Source: Agromyces sp. H66 | Lineage (GTDB): Bacteria > Actinomycetota > Actinomycetes > Actinomycetales > Microbacteriaceae | Assembly: GCF_004959775.1 (NCBI RefSeq) | Contig: NZ_SJZG01000001.1 | Span: forward strand, 496,001-560,000 | DNA: 64,000 nt | Direction of reading: 5' to 3' | Shown here: positions 41,873 to 50,897 of the stretch, one piece after another | Layout: every line of letters starts with the position of its first letter | Numbering within the stretch: position 1 is the stretch's first letter | Program-made: the position numbers and the translations under genes | Notes under the pieces: model-generated | Database searches by the model: none | The model's input: only the letters and a program-made list of their open reading frames with translations | Told to the model about the DNA's origin: nothing

Positions 41873-42844
41873 CTATCCGACCACCGAGGCCACGGGCATG
41901 CTGCGGTTGGCGGCGGCCTTGCGGAACCCGTCGATGATGTCCCAGACGGCGATGCCGACGAACACGAACGTGAGGATGACGACCACGGGCCCGCCGCTCG
42001 GCCACGGCCATGAGATCGCGTCGAGGAACTCGGGGGCGAGCAGTCGCCCGCTGAGGAAGAGCCAGACCGCCGGAACCGTGAAGGCGGCGTTCAGCAGCAC
42101 GTTGACGCCGGCCATCGTCCACGTCCAGCCGCGGAGGTAGATGACCACGGCGAAGGCCACCTCGAGGGCGAGGAGGACCAGGAAGTAGGGGATCCAGAAC
42201 GACCACAGGTCCGGATCCAGCACGGGGATCGGGAGGCGCTCGCCGTCGACGAAGATCGCCCCGGCCTGCTGCCACACGATGGCCCCCGCGAAGATCGCGA
42301 GGAACACGACCGAGCCGATGAGGTCGCCGAGTCGGCCCGCCCTGGCGTCGTCGCGTACCTGTGGGAGTTGCTCGGGCGTCCACGTGGCGACCGGCATCGC
42401 GGTGGCGCTGCGTTCGGCGATCGCGAAGACGAGCGTCGTCCAGAAGCCGACGTGCACCGCCACCGAGAGTGCGACGGTGATCGGCTCGGCGATGATCTCG
42501 CCGATCGGAGCGCCCGAGAGCACCTGTCCCAGCAGAACGCCGACCGCTGAGAGGGGTACCAGGATGACGAGCAGAAGCTTCACGAGGCGCCACCACGCCG
42601 CGAAGTAGCGAGGCCCGATGAGGTGCAGCGGCCGGTCCACGTAACGGGCGGCGAGCTGCCACGGGTCGCCCAGCTCGACGAGTGCGGCGTGCTCGGCGTC
42701 GGCCGCGGCGGCGCCGCGCGCGATGTGCGCATCGATCGCGTCGCCGATGCGCTCGCGCAACTCGCGTTGGAACTCGGGTCGCTGCGCCTCGGGGACGCTG
42801 CGTGCGGCGGCCCAGACATAGCGGTCGGTGAGGCTGGCGGTCAT
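41873..42844 (-). CDS. HAAS-domain membrane protein, PadR-controlled
   Basis: A 323-residue protein. Residues 1-75 form a cytoplasmic helical HAAS-like domain (FQRELRERIGDAIDAHI ... LGDPWQLAARY). Six or seven membrane helices follow. Proteins with this layout are regularly encoded just after a PadR regulator and are thought to be membrane sensors or partners; the function is unknown. It overlaps the PadR gene by ATGA. It is convergent with the SDR gene, 18 bp apart. Confidence 0.78.
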   Translation of the reverse strand: MTASLTDRYVWAAARSVPEAQRPEFQRELRERIGDAIDAHIARGAAAADAEHAALVELGDPWQLAARYVDRPLHLIGPRYFAAWWRLVKLLLVILVPLSAVGVLLGQVLSGAPIGEIIAEPITVALSVAVHVGFWTTLVFAIAERSATAMPVATWTPEQLPQVRDDARAGRLGDLIGSVVFLAIFAGAIVWQQAGAIFVDGERLPIPVLDPDLWSFWIPYFLVLLALEVAFAVVIYLRGWTWTMAGVNVLLNAAFTVPAVWLFLSGRLLAPEFLDAISWPWPSGGPVVVILTFVFVGIAVWDIIDGFRKAAANRSMPVASVVG

Positions 42845-43191
42845 GATTCGTCTCCGGTCGTGAGTCGGGTGAGGGCGTCGTCGAGGCGTCGCCAGTCGGC
42901 GGTGAGTTCGGCGGCGAGCGCCTCGCCGGCCGGACTCGTGCGATAGAACTTGCGCGGGCGGGATTCGTCGGTGTTCCACTCGCTGGTGAGCAGGCCCTGC
43001 TTCTCGAGCCGGCGCAGTAGCGGGTAGAGCGTGTTCGCGTCCACGGTGATGCCGCGCGCGTTGAGCGACTCGAGCAGCGCGTACCCGTAGTCGGCCGTGC
43101 GCAGGCGCACGAGGCAGGCGAGCACGACGGTGCCACGACGCAGCTCCTGGAGGTGCCCGATGGTGAGGTCGTCGTCCTGCATGCTCCACAC
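42841..43191 (-). CDS. PadR-family transcriptional regulator
   Basis: A 116-residue PadR-type repressor. The winged helix includes ADYGYALLESLNARGI, then NTLYPLLRRLEKQGLL and RKFYRTSPAG, the classic PadR series. A short C-terminal helix mediates dimerisation. The start may be GTG 43191 or ATG 43182 (GGAG upstream of the latter). It is first in an operon with the HAAS membrane protein and probably represses itself through the palindrome at 43198-43210. Confidence 0.88.
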   Translation of the reverse strand: MWSMQDDDLTIGHLQELRRGTVVLACLVRLRTADYGYALLESLNARGITVDANTLYPLLRRLEKQGLLTSEWNTDESRPRKFYRTSPAGEALAAELTADWRRLDDALTRLTTGDES

Positions 43192-43197
43192 GATACT

Positions 43198-43210
43198 GTG
43201 TGATGCACAC
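43198..43210 (-). promoter_or_regulatory. Candidate PadR operator
   Basis: GTGTG-ATG-CACAC, a perfect palindrome, lies 7 bp upstream of the padR-like start in an otherwise AT-rich promoter segment. Confidence 0.45.
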
Positions 43211-43275
43211 TATCGCAACCGTCACGTCATCGTGCGTGCACGGCACCCTCGGGGCCGAAACGCCGAATGGCGGGA

Positions 43276-44718
43276 TCAGTGGTCGGCGTGCGCCTCGAGG
43301 AACTCGTAGACCTCGGCGTCGTCGACGCCCGGGAACGTGCCCGACGGCAGCGGCGAGAGCACGTGCGCATGCAGGCGGGCGCTCGGCCACGCCTTCCCGG
43401 CCCAGCGCTCGGCGAGACCGTCGGGCGCCCGACGGCAGCAAGCCTCGTCGGGACACGTCGAGACGGCGCGCACGGTCGTCTCGCGCCCGCGGAACCACTT
43501 GGCCTGGTTGAACGGCACGCCGACCGTGATCGAGAACTCCGCGGCATCCGTGCGTCCGGTCTGCGTGGCGTCCCAGAAGGTGCCCGCCGGGGTGTCGGTG
43601 TACTGGTAGTTCTCCGTCGTGCGGTTGGTGTGCTCGAACGCCCGTCGGGCGCTCCACTGCTTGCACACCCACTGGCCCTCGATCGATCCCGTGACGTCGG
43701 TCGGCAGCGGCAGGCCGTCGTTCTCGTAGCCCTTCAGCAGCGCGCCGTCACCGGCCACCCGCAGGAAGTGCACGGTCATGTCGAGCTGGCTCGTCGCCAG
43801 GTTCGTGAAGCGCAGTGCCGCGGCCTCGTGCGTCACGCCGAACGCGTCCCGGAAGTCCTCGATGGCGAGCCGCTTCTCCTTCTTCGCGGCCTGCAGGAAC
43901 GCGACGGACGCCTCCTGCGGCATCAGGCAGGCGGCGGCGAAGTAGTTGATCTCCAACCGCTGCCAGAGGAATTCGTCGTAGCTGGCCGGCGGCGTGTGCC
44001 CGAGGAGCCGATGCGCCATGGCCTGCAGGGCCATGGACCGCAGGCCGTGGCCGCCGGGGATCGACGCCGGCGGCAGGTAGATGCGACCGTTGGCGAGGTC
44101 GGTGATGGAGCGCGTCGAGTCGGGCAGGTCGTTGACGTAGATGAGCTGGAAGCCGAGCCGCTCGGCCATGACGCTCACCTCGCGGTGCGTGAGGGCGCCC
44201 GTGCGGTGGCCGGACGCGCGCACCTGCTCCTCGGCGAGCAGTTCGATGTCGGGCAGGTAGTTGGCCCGCTCGCGCATGCGCTCGCGCAGGTCGGTGTTCG
44301 CGCGCCGCGCCTCCTCGGGGGTCGCGATGGCCTCGCTCGCGCGCCGTTGCAGCTCGCGATGCAGGCCGACGATGGCCTCGAGCGACTCGTCGCTGATGCC
44401 GCGGCCCGGTCGGATCGGCGGAAGGCCGAGGCTCGCGTACAGCGGGCTCGACTGCGCGCGCCCGAGTTCGAGCTCGAGGGCGGCGCGCCGGCTCGGCGCC
44501 TCCCGCGCGAGGAGCTCGGCCAGCTCGACGTCGAGGGCGAGGGCGAGGGCGTCGAGGGTGGAGAGCTTGGGTTCGCGCTTGCCGTTCTCGATGAGCGAGA
44601 GCTGGCTGCCCGCGAGCCCCACCATCTCGCCGACCTGGTCGAGCGTGAGTCCGCGCTCGCCGCGGAAGTGACGGATGCGCTGGCCCAGGATGGCCAGGTC
44701 GGGGGTGCCTGCCTTCAT
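43276..44718 (-). CDS. ramB: RamB-like regulator (XRE HTH + short-chain acyl sensor domains)
   Basis: A 480-residue regulator. Residues 10-65 form an XRE helix-turn-helix ([27 protein letters not shown]). The middle has an ImmA/IrrE-like region (residues 160-290, with [13 protein letters not shown]), and the C-terminal DUF2083-type domain holds a CPDEACCRR cysteine cluster. This is the layout of RamB, which controls acetate and glyoxylate-cycle genes in Corynebacterium. It is divergent from pckG, a plausible target in gluconeogenesis. The exact ligand (short-chain acyl-CoA or acid) is inferred from the family. Confidence 0.82.
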   Translation of the reverse strand: MKAGTPDLAILGQRIRHFRGERGLTLDQVGEMVGLAGSQLSLIENGKREPKLSTLDALALALDVELAELLAREAPSRRAALELELGRAQSSPLYASLGLPPIRPGRGISDESLEAIVGLHRELQRRASEAIATPEEARRANTDLRERMRERANYLPDIELLAEEQVRASGHRTGALTHREVSVMAERLGFQLIYVNDLPDSTRSITDLANGRIYLPPASIPGGHGLRSMALQAMAHRLLGHTPPASYDEFLWQRLEINYFAAACLMPQEASVAFLQAAKKEKRLAIEDFRDAFGVTHEAAALRFTNLATSQLDMTVHFLRVAGDGALLKGYENDGLPLPTDVTGSIEGQWVCKQWSARRAFEHTNRTTENYQYTDTPAGTFWDATQTGRTDAAEFSITVGVPFNQAKWFRGRETTVRAVSTCPDEACCRRAPDGLAERWAGKAWPSARLHAHVLSPLPSGTFPGVDDAEVYEFLEAHADH

Positions 44719-44721
44719 GGC

Positions 44722-44752
44722 TTAAGGATAGCGAAAGATTCTTGGTTCTTAA
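44722..44752. promoter_or_regulatory. AT-rich control segment between ramB-like gene and pckG
   Basis: TTAAG and CTTAA arms frame a 21-bp segment with GCGAAAG and TTCTTGG, immediately upstream of the ramB-like ATG. It is the only AT-rich part of the 129-bp divergent gap and a likely site of autoregulation. Confidence 0.3.
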
Positions 44753-44847
44753 CACGCGCTCGGGTCGAACAACCGCGTGAAGGAGGCGCATCCTTGAAGT
44801 ACCGAGGTGAACAGCGACCGACGGTCGACCACATGAAAGGGACGAAG

Positions 44848-46713
44848 ATGACGATCTCAGACTTCTCGATCGGCACCGACGCATCCGCTGCGGCCGGCGG
44901 TACCCGACGCGGCACCACGGATCCCGACCTGATCGCCTGGGTCAACGAGATCGCGGCGCTGACCAAGCCCGACGAGATCGTCTGGTGCGACGGCTCCCAG
45001 CAGGAGGCCGACCTCATCACCAAGCAGATGCTCGCCGAGGGCAAGCTCATCAAGCTGAACCCCGAGTGGCGGCCGAACAGCTTCCTGGCGCGCACCGACC
45101 CGGGCGACGTCGCGCGCGTCGAAGACCGCACGTTCATCTGCTCGACGTACGAGGAGGACGCCGGACCCACGAACAACTGGCGCGACCCGCACGCGATGCG
45201 CGAGGAGCTCACGCACGTGTTCGACGGTTCGATGAAGGGCCGCACGATGTACGTCGTGCCGTTCTCGATGGGTCCCCTCGGCGGCCACATCTCGCAGCTC
45301 GGCGTCGAGATCACCGACTCGCCCTACGTCGTGCTCTCCATGGGCATCATGACCCGCATGGGCGACGCGGTGTACCGCCTCATCGAGGCGGGAGAGCCGT
45401 GGGTGCACACCGTGCACTCGGTCGGCTACCCGCTCGTCGACGGCGTCGGCCACCGACGCGCCGACGTCGAGTGGCCCTGCAACGAGACGAAGTACATCGT
45501 GCAGTTCCCCGACTCCCGCGAGATCTGGTCGTACGGCTCCGGATACGGCGGCAACGCCCTGCTCGCGAAGAAGTCGTTCGCGCTGCGCATCGCATCGGTC
45601 ATGGCGCGCGACGAGGGCTGGCTCGCCGAGCACATGCTCCTCATCAAGATCACCTCGCCCGAGGGCCGGGCCTACCACGTGGCCGCGGCGTTCCCGTCGG
45701 CGTGCGGCAAGACGAACCTCGCGATGCTGCGCCCGACCATCCCCGGCTGGAAGGTCGAGACGATCGGCGACGACATCGCCTGGATGCGCCCCGGCGACGA
45801 CGGCCGCCTCTACGCCATCAACCCCGAGGCGGGCTTCTTCGGCGTCGCGCCCGGCACCGGCGAGAGCACCAACCCGACCGCCGTGCAGACGCTCTGGGGA
45901 AACACGATCTTCACCAACGTCGCGCTCCGCGACGACGGCGACGTCTGGTGGGAGGGTCTCACCGACGAGGTGCCCGAGCACCTCGTCGACTGGCAGGGCA
46001 ACGACTGGACGCCGGCATCCGGACGTCCGGCGGCGCACCCCAACTCACGGTTCACGGTCGCGGCGGCCCAGTGCCCGCAGATCGCCGACGACTGGGAGGC
46101 GCACGACGGCGTGCCGATCGACGCCATCCTGTTCGGCGGCCGTCGCGCGACGAACGTGCCGCTGGTCGCCGAAGCGCGCAGCTGGAAGCACGGCGTGTTC
46201 ATGGGCGCGACGATCTCGTCGGAGCAGACCGCGGCCGCCGAGGGCACGGTGGGCGAGCTCCGCCGCGACCCGTTCGCGATGCTCCCCTTCTGCGGCTACA
46301 ACATGGCCGACTACTGGGGCCACTGGGTCAAGATGGGCCGCATCCTCGGCGAGAAGGCGCCGAAGATCTACCAGGTGAACTGGTTCCGCAAGGGTCACGA
46401 CGGCTCGTTCCTGTGGCCCGGGTTCGGCGAGAACTCGCGCGTGCTCGAGTGGATCGTGCGCCGCGTCGAGGGTGCCGCCGAGGCCGTCGAGACGCCCATC
46501 GGCCTGCTGCCCGCGCCCGGCTCGCTCGACATCGACGGGCTCGACCTCGCCGACGACACGGTCGAGCAGCTGTTCGAGGTCGACCACGAGACGTGGCTGG
46601 CCGAGTGCGACCTCACCGAGGAGTACTTCGCCCAGTTCGGCGACCGCGTCCCGGCGGCGCTGAACGCCGAGCTCGCGAGCCTGCGCTACCACCTGCAGCA
46701 CCAGGGCGACTAG
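44848..46713 (+). CDS. pckG: Phosphoenolpyruvate carboxykinase (GTP)
   Basis: A 621-residue enzyme making PEP from oxaloacetate with GTP, the entry to gluconeogenesis. [12 protein letters not shown] is the P-loop with the reactive Cys of the GTP-type family. GDDIAWM is the second metal/nucleotide motif, and NWFRKGHDG near residue 520 binds guanine. Length matches actinobacterial PckG. AAAGGGA precedes the ATG at 44848; an ATG 15 bp upstream is possible but poorly spaced. Two strong hairpins follow the gene. It is divergent from a RamB-like regulator. Confidence 0.95.
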   Translation: MTISDFSIGTDASAAAGGTRRGTTDPDLIAWVNEIAALTKPDEIVWCDGSQQEADLITKQMLAEGKLIKLNPEWRPNSFLARTDPGDVARVEDRTFICSTYEEDAGPTNNWRDPHAMREELTHVFDGSMKGRTMYVVPFSMGPLGGHISQLGVEITDSPYVVLSMGIMTRMGDAVYRLIEAGEPWVHTVHSVGYPLVDGVGHRRADVEWPCNETKYIVQFPDSREIWSYGSGYGGNALLAKKSFALRIASVMARDEGWLAEHMLLIKITSPEGRAYHVAAAFPSACGKTNLAMLRPTIPGWKVETIGDDIAWMRPGDDGRLYAINPEAGFFGVAPGTGESTNPTAVQTLWGNTIFTNVALRDDGDVWWEGLTDEVPEHLVDWQGNDWTPASGRPAAHPNSRFTVAAAQCPQIADDWEAHDGVPIDAILFGGRRATNVPLVAEARSWKHGVFMGATISSEQTAAAEGTVGELRRDPFAMLPFCGYNMADYWGHWVKMGRILGEKAPKIYQVNWFRKGHDGSFLWPGFGENSRVLEWIVRRVEGAAEAVETPIGLLPAPGSLDIDGLDLADDTVEQLFEVDHETWLAECDLTEEYFAQFGDRVPAALNAELASLRYHLQHQGD

Positions 46714-46719
46714 CGCCAT

Positions 46720-46750
46720 CCGAGGTGCGCCCCGAGCGGGCGCACCTCGG
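46720..46750 (+). terminator. Terminator-like hairpin after pckG
   Basis: A perfect 13-bp stem CCGAGGTGCGCCC/GGGCGCACCTCGG with a 5-nt loop lies 7 bp after the pckG stop. No T-run follows. Confidence 0.65.
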
Positions 46751-46757
46751 CATGTCG

Positions 46758-46817
46758 ACGACGGATGCCGCGAGCCGGCGTGCACGGGAAGGTGCGCCGG
46801 CTCGCGGCATCCGTCGT
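46758..46817. repeat. Perfect 23-bp inverted repeat with 14-nt loop
   Basis: The left arm starts ACGACGGATGCCGCGAGCC and the right arm is its exact complement. The abundant word CGGATGCCGCG is in both arms, and a further GCGGCATCCG follows at once. It may be a second terminator or a repeat of its own. Confidence 0.7.
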
Positions 46818-46902
46818 TCCGCGGCATCCGTCGCTCCCGTCTCCGGCAGGTCGCACCGCGCCGAGCGCGTCGCGGCGCTAGCCTGTGCCCCGAGGAGGCG
46901 GC

Positions 46903-47295
46903 ATGGATTTCGGCGAGATCATCGAGCGGGTCGGCGAGATCATCGACGTCGTCGGCGTCGTGGCGATCGTCGTCGGGGTGGTCTATGCGACAGCAGACGC
47001 GGCATTCCGCGGCCTCCGGCGGCGGAGTCCCGTGTACACGCGCTTCCGCCGGGTGCTGGGTCGCGCGATCCTCCTCGGCCTCGAGCTGCTCGTCGCCGCC
47101 GACATCATCAAGACCGTCGCGGTGACCCCGACCCTCGAGTCGGTCGTCGTGCTCGGCATCATCGTGCTCATCCGCACGTTCCTGAGCTTCTCGCTCGAGC
47201 TCGAGATCACGGGACGCTGGCCGTGGCAGAAGCGCATCGTCGACGACGGCGATGACATGGCGCGAACCGCCGCCGCCCGGGCCGACACCGCCTGA
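46903..47295 (+). CDS. DUF1622 family membrane protein
   Basis: A 130-residue membrane protein with three helices (residues 14-34, 48-70, 76-98). ADIIKTVAVTPTLESVVVLG and IRTFLSFSLELEI-GRWPW are the family signature. The function is unknown. GAGGAGG precedes the ATG, with a -10-like TAGCCT farther upstream. It is convergent with the LigT gene, one base apart. Confidence 0.85.
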   Translation: MDFGEIIERVGEIIDVVGVVAIVVGVVYATADAAFRGLRRRSPVYTRFRRVLGRAILLGLELLVAADIIKTVAVTPTLESVVVLGIIVLIRTFLSFSLELEITGRWPWQKRIVDDGDDMARTAAARADTA

Positions 47296-47296
47296 T

Positions 47297-47794
47297 TCAG
47301 CCGGCCGCGTCGGGAGCGCTCGACCCGCCCAGCCGCCAGGAACCCACGATGCGGCCGTGGTGCGACGTCTCGGGCGGACGCAGCCTGACGAGGGCGAGGG
47401 TGTCGAGCGTCAGCCGGTCGCCCTGGCGCACGCGGCCGTGCTGCTTGGCGGTGATGTGCGGGCGGTAGTCCTCGCGGATGTGGCCGAGATCGACGGCCCG
47501 GTCACGGAGCGCGGCCGCCGAGACGGCGCGCAGCGCGAGGAGGGCGCGGCCGTCGTCTCGCACGAGTGACACGAGGATGTTCTTCCGCGGGCCGAACATC
47601 GCGTCCTCGCCGATGTCGACGGGGATCGCCTGCGCGCCGGCCGCGACCGGGGCGAGCGCGGCGTTCAGCGTCTCGACCTCGACGTCGGTCTCGAACGGCT
47701 CGACGAGCGTGAGGTGCAGCGGCCACTGCGCCACGGTGAACTCGTCGTTCACGACGAGCGGCTCGAGCGGCAGCACGAGGACGAAGCGCGCCAT
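47297..47794 (-). CDS. 2'-5' RNA ligase/phosphoesterase family protein (LigT-like)
   Basis: A 165-residue two-H phosphoesterase. The two catalytic motifs are HLT near residue 28 (WPLHLTLVEPF) and HIT near residue 113 (YRPHITAK), about 85 residues apart as expected. Members hydrolyse or form 2'-5' or cyclic phosphodiester bonds in RNA. The physiological substrate is unknown. A -10 box 6 nt upstream of the ATG indicates a leaderless start. Confidence 0.85.
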   Translation of the reverse strand: MARFVLVLPLEPLVVNDEFTVAQWPLHLTLVEPFETDVEVETLNAALAPVAAGAQAIPVDIGEDAMFGPRKNILVSLVRDDGRALLALRAVSAAALRDRAVDLGHIREDYRPHITAKQHGRVRQGDRLTLDTLALVRLRPPETSHHGRIVGSWRLGGSSAPDAAG

Positions 47795-47800
47795 CCCGCG

Positions 47801-47806
47801 AGTCTA
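47801..47806 (-). promoter_or_regulatory. -10 box of LigT-like gene (leaderless type)
   Basis: TAGACT on the minus strand ends 6 nt before the ATG at 47794. Confidence 0.45.
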
Positions 47807-47844
47807 GCCGCGCTCCGTCGGTGTACGCGGGGTGCGGGGCCGGC

Positions 47845-49728
47845 TCAGACGAGCAGCTGGTGCGCCGCGAGGTCGCGGTACAGGGGAACGGATGCCACGA
47901 GCTCGCCGTGCGTGCCGTCGCCGATGACCCGGCCGGCGTCGACGACGAAGATCCGGTCGGAGTCGACGACCGTCGAGAGGCGATGCGCGATGACGATGAG
48001 CGTGCGCCCCGCCGACACGGCGTCGATGGCCTCGCGCATCATGCGCTCGTTGACCCCGTCGAGCGACGAGGTCGACTCGTCGAGGAGCAGGATCGGGGGC
48101 GCGGCGAGGAGCGCTCGGGCGATCGCGAGGCGCTGACGCTCGCCGCCCGAGAGCATGATGCCGTCCTCGCCGACCGCCGCGTCGAGGCCCGCCGGGTCGC
48201 GGTCGAGCACGCCGCCGAGGTTCACGGCACGCAGCACCTGCTCGCACTGCGCGTCGGTCGCGTCGGGGCTGCCGAGTCTCAGGTTGTCGCGCAGCGAGCC
48301 GGCGAGCACGGGCGCGTCCTGCTCGACGTAGCCGATCTGGGCGCGCAACTCGGTGCGGTCGAGCGAGCGCAGGTCGAGGCCGCCCATGCGCACCGCGCCG
48401 ACCGAGGGGTCGTAGAACCGCTCGATGAGGGCGAGGATCGTCGACTTGCCGGCACCCGACGGGCCCACGAGCGCGACGCGCTGCCCGCGGGGCACCCGGA
48501 ACGAGACGCCGCGCAGCACGGGCTGGCGCTCCGTGACGTTCGGCTCGGGGAGATGCTCGTCGGCGGAGTCGTTGTCGGGGTCGGCCGGGTCCTGGCGGGT
48601 CGTCGCATAGGCGAAGTGCACGTCGTCGAACTCGATGGCCGGGGCATCCGGGAGCACGCCGGCGTTCGCCTCGCCGACCACGAGCGCGAGCGGGGCGAGC
48701 TCGCGATCGTGCGCGTCCTCGTCGGGCAGGTCGAGGATCTCCTGGATGCGGCCGAGCGCGCCGAGCGCCTGGTTGACCGAGGTGATCGCCCCGAACGCCT
48801 GGCCGAGCGGCAGGATCATCATGAACAGGAACAGGATGAACGCGACGAGGTTCGCGACCGTGATGGCGCCGCTCGCCACCCGGAAGCCGCCGACGCCGAG
48901 CACCACGAGGAACGACACCTGCATCGCGATGCCCGCGATGGGCACGATGAGGGCCGAGATCTTCGCGACCTTGACGCCCATCTCCCACGCGCCCTCGGCC
49001 TCGCCCTCGACCGCGCGGATCTCGCGCTCGGTGGCGCCGGCGGCACGGATCGTGCGCACCGAGCTGATCGCGCGCTCCACGGCCGCGGCGACGTCGCCGA
49101 TCTTCTCCTGCGCCCGGTGCGACGCCTCGCGCACGCGTCGAGAGAGGAGGGTCACGGTGGTGATGGCGATCGCCACGACGAGCACCGTGAGCCCGAGCAG
49201 CACGGGGTCGATGATGAGCATCGCGATGAGCGCGCCGACGAACGTGACGGTGCCGCCGATCGCCTCGACGAGACCCTGGGTGAGCACGGCGCGCAGCATC
49301 GTCGTGTCGCTGCCGACCCGCGAGACGAGGTCGCCCGTGCGACGCGTGTCGAATTCGGCGATCGGCAGGCGCAGGAGCTTGGCCACGAGTCGCTTGCGGC
49401 TCGAGAGCACGACGCCCTCGCCCGTGCGCTGCAGCAGGTAGTGCTGGTAGCCCGAGATGACGCCGCTCACGACGACGAGGGCGATGAGCCCCCACACGAT
49501 CCAGCCGAGCGGCTCGGCGGCTTCGACGATCGAGATGACCTGGCTGACGAGCAGCGGCTGGGCGAGGCTCGCGAGCGCGCCGACGACCGAGAGCCCGGCG
49601 ACCCAGACGAGCACCGGGCGATGCTCGAAGATGAACGGCAGCAGCTGCCCGAAGGTGGCGCGTGGTCCGGTGCCGGTGTCGCGCCGCGCGAAGGGGCTGC
49701 GTCGTCCGCGGGTGGTGGTCTCGCTCAT
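47845..49728 (-). CDS. ABC exporter, fused membrane and ATPase domains
   Basis: A 627-residue half-transporter that should work as a dimer. Residues 35-330 hold six helices of the type I exporter fold. The ATPase part shows GPSGAGKST (Walker A), LSGGERQR (signature), ILLLDEST (Walker B, with Glu) and a following AHRLST. A loop of about 25 acidic residues (near DPADPDNDSADE) is inserted early in the nucleotide domain, which is unusual. The substrate may be a lipid, peptide or drug. GGAAGAGG precedes the ATG. Confidence 0.88.
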   Translation of the reverse strand: MSETTTRGRRSPFARRDTGTGPRATFGQLLPFIFEHRPVLVWVAGLSVVGALASLAQPLLVSQVISIVEAAEPLGWIVWGLIALVVVSGVISGYQHYLLQRTGEGVVLSSRKRLVAKLLRLPIAEFDTRRTGDLVSRVGSDTTMLRAVLTQGLVEAIGGTVTFVGALIAMLIIDPVLLGLTVLVVAIAITTVTLLSRRVREASHRAQEKIGDVAAAVERAISSVRTIRAAGATEREIRAVEGEAEGAWEMGVKVAKISALIVPIAGIAMQVSFLVVLGVGGFRVASGAITVANLVAFILFLFMMILPLGQAFGAITSVNQALGALGRIQEILDLPDEDAHDRELAPLALVVGEANAGVLPDAPAIEFDDVHFAYATTRQDPADPDNDSADEHLPEPNVTERQPVLRGVSFRVPRGQRVALVGPSGAGKSTILALIERFYDPSVGAVRMGGLDLRSLDRTELRAQIGYVEQDAPVLAGSLRDNLRLGSPDATDAQCEQVLRAVNLGGVLDRDPAGLDAAVGEDGIMLSGGERQRLAIARALLAAPPILLLDESTSSLDGVNERMMREAIDAVSAGRTLIVIAHRLSTVVDSDRIFVVDAGRVIGDGTHGELVASVPLYRDLAAHQLLV

Positions 49729-49856
49729 GTCCTCTTCCTGTCCGCGCGGTGAGCGGCGCGGTCGCAAGCCGTCGAAGGGATGCCGCATCCGCTCGGATGC
49801 CGCGCCGTCGCCGCCTTGCAGCATACGTGTCCCGGCTGCGACGAAGATGTGGCCGG

Positions 49857-50120
49857 CTACCCCCGGCCGTACTTCTTGTGCACCGCCTGCTTCGACACCT
49901 CGAGCGCGAGCGCGATGATCTGCCAGCTGGCGCCGGCGGCGCGAGCGCGCCGGACGGCCACCGCCTCGGCCCGGTCGAGCTCGCGATTGACCTCGATGCG
50001 GGCATGGTGCAGGTCGCGCAGCGCCCGATTCGGGTCGTCGCCGTCGGCCGCGGCGATCGCGGTGCGAAGGGTTCCGTCGTCCAGGTCGTCAACCGTAGTT
50101 GACGTAGGTCGAGCCGTCAA
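49857..50120 (-). CDS. Small helix-turn-helix protein downstream of a toxin-antitoxin pair
   Basis: An 87-residue protein. The N-terminal half is acidic, the centre (residues 40-62) is a charged helix, and the end ASWQIIALALEVSKQAVHKKYG is a clear helix-turn-helix. The only in-frame start is TTG at 50120, which lies inside one of two palindromes and lacks a good ribosome site, so the true start is uncertain. It follows the PIN-toxin gene by 28 bp on the same strand. I infer a DNA-binding protein that may bind those palindromes. Confidence 0.6.
   Translation of the reverse strand: MTARPTSTTVDDLDDGTLRTAIAAADGDDPNRALRDLHHARIEVNRELDRAEAVAVRRARAAGASWQIIALALEVSKQAVHKKYGRG
50087..50104. promoter_or_regulatory. 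Palindrome CGTCAAC-CGTA-GTTGACG
   Basis: A perfect 7-bp-arm inverted repeat inside the start of the small HTH gene, centred 28 bp from an equal palindrome at 50115-50132. Confidence 0.6.
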
Positions 50121-50132
50121 CCCACGTTGACG
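50115..50132. promoter_or_regulatory. Palindrome CGTCAAC-CCAC-GTTGACG
   Basis: The second copy has arms identical to those at 50087-50104. It spans the TTG start of the HTH gene, which fits negative autoregulation. Confidence 0.6.
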
Positions 50133-50148
50133 AGGCGCGACGGGTGCG

Positions 50149-50577
50149 TCACGCGGACCCCGTGTCGCCGAGGACCTGCCAGCCGAGGCGCCCGGCAGCC
50201 GCGCGGTCGAACGTCACCGTCTCGGCGACGCCGAAGAGCTCCATCGTGCCCTCGATGAGCGCATCCGCGAAGTCCGCGCCGTCCTCGGCGAGGGTGAGCG
50301 CGCGCACGACGCTCTCGCCGTCGTCGAACTCGAGCACCTCGGTCCCGACGAGCGCACGGATGACCGTGAGGCATGCCGCACGCGGCATCCGGACCGATCG
50401 CGCGAGCACCCAATAGGTCTCGACGAGAGACACCTGGGTGATGAAACCGGGCGTCTCGCCGGTCAGGTCCCGGAACAGGCGCTTGGCCACGGGCGACTGG
50501 ATCGGGTCGTCGTCGAGAACCGCACGCAGGATCACGTTCGTATCGATTCCGACCAGCCGTGTGTCGGAACCGATCAC
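50149..50577 (-). CDS. PIN-domain ribonuclease toxin (VapC-like)
   Basis: A 142-residue PIN-domain protein. The acidic residues of the active site are visible: Asp12 (GIDTNVI), Glu near 53 (SLVETYW), Asp near 102 (GADFADALI) and Asp near 124 (VTFDRAA). VapC-type toxins cut specific tRNA or rRNA sites. The ATG overlaps the antitoxin stop (ATGA), the usual toxin-antitoxin arrangement with the antitoxin first. Confidence 0.88.
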   Translation of the reverse strand: MIGSDTRLVGIDTNVILRAVLDDDPIQSPVAKRLFRDLTGETPGFITQVSLVETYWVLARSVRMPRAACLTVIRALVGTEVLEFDDGESVVRALTLAEDGADFADALIEGTMELFGVAETVTFDRAAAGRLGWQVLGDTGSA

Positions 50578-50834
50578 GCCATGCCCCTCAGTCCGCTCTC
50601 GGCGCCGCCCTCCGCGATGGCGTCGTTGATCTCCTCGATCGTCATCGGCTTGCGCCGGGGATCATGCAGGAGGCCGATGAAGTCCTCGACGGTTCCCGTC
50701 CGTGCGACGATTCGGTACTGCCCATTCGGGAGCTTGACGAACATGACCTTCGAGCCTGCGGTGAGGTGGAGGTCATCCCTGACCTCCTTGGGCACGGTGA
50801 TCTGACCTTTGCTGGTCATCGTGGCGACGGGCAC
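50574..50834 (-). CDS. AbrB/MazE-type antitoxin
   Basis: An 86-residue antitoxin. Residues 5-48 form a swapped-hairpin AbrB DNA-binding fold (MTSKGQITVPKEVRDDLHL ... GSKVMFV). The C-terminal helix EEINDAIAEGG likely plugs the toxin. The start is GTG 50834; an ATG 15 bp inside is possible. It should neutralise the PIN protein and repress their shared promoter. Confidence 0.87.
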   Translation of the reverse strand: MPVATMTSKGQITVPKEVRDDLHLTAGSKVMFVKLPNGQYRIVARTGTVEDFIGLLHDPRRKPMTIEEINDAIAEGGAESGLRGMA

Positions 50835-50863
50835 TCCAGAATCCTTTCGATATCCATTCCAGA

Positions 50864-50884
50864 TTACCGTATGGCGGACCGTAA
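50864..50884 (-). promoter_or_regulatory. Candidate antitoxin operator
   Basis: TTACCGT-ATGGCGG-ACCGTAA pairs except at one base per arm. It lies 30 bp upstream of the antitoxin start. Confidence 0.4.
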
Positions 50885-50897
50885 GGATATGCGCGCG

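Noticed and set aside
43267-44847. An extension of the pckG frame by about 1.6 kb upstream
   Set aside because: It runs antisense through the ramB-like gene; PckG begins normally at 44848 with a ribosome site.
47845-49728. The acidic insert in the ABC exporter as a frameshift
   Set aside because: The frame stays open with all ATPase motifs in order on both sides; it is a simple loop insertion.
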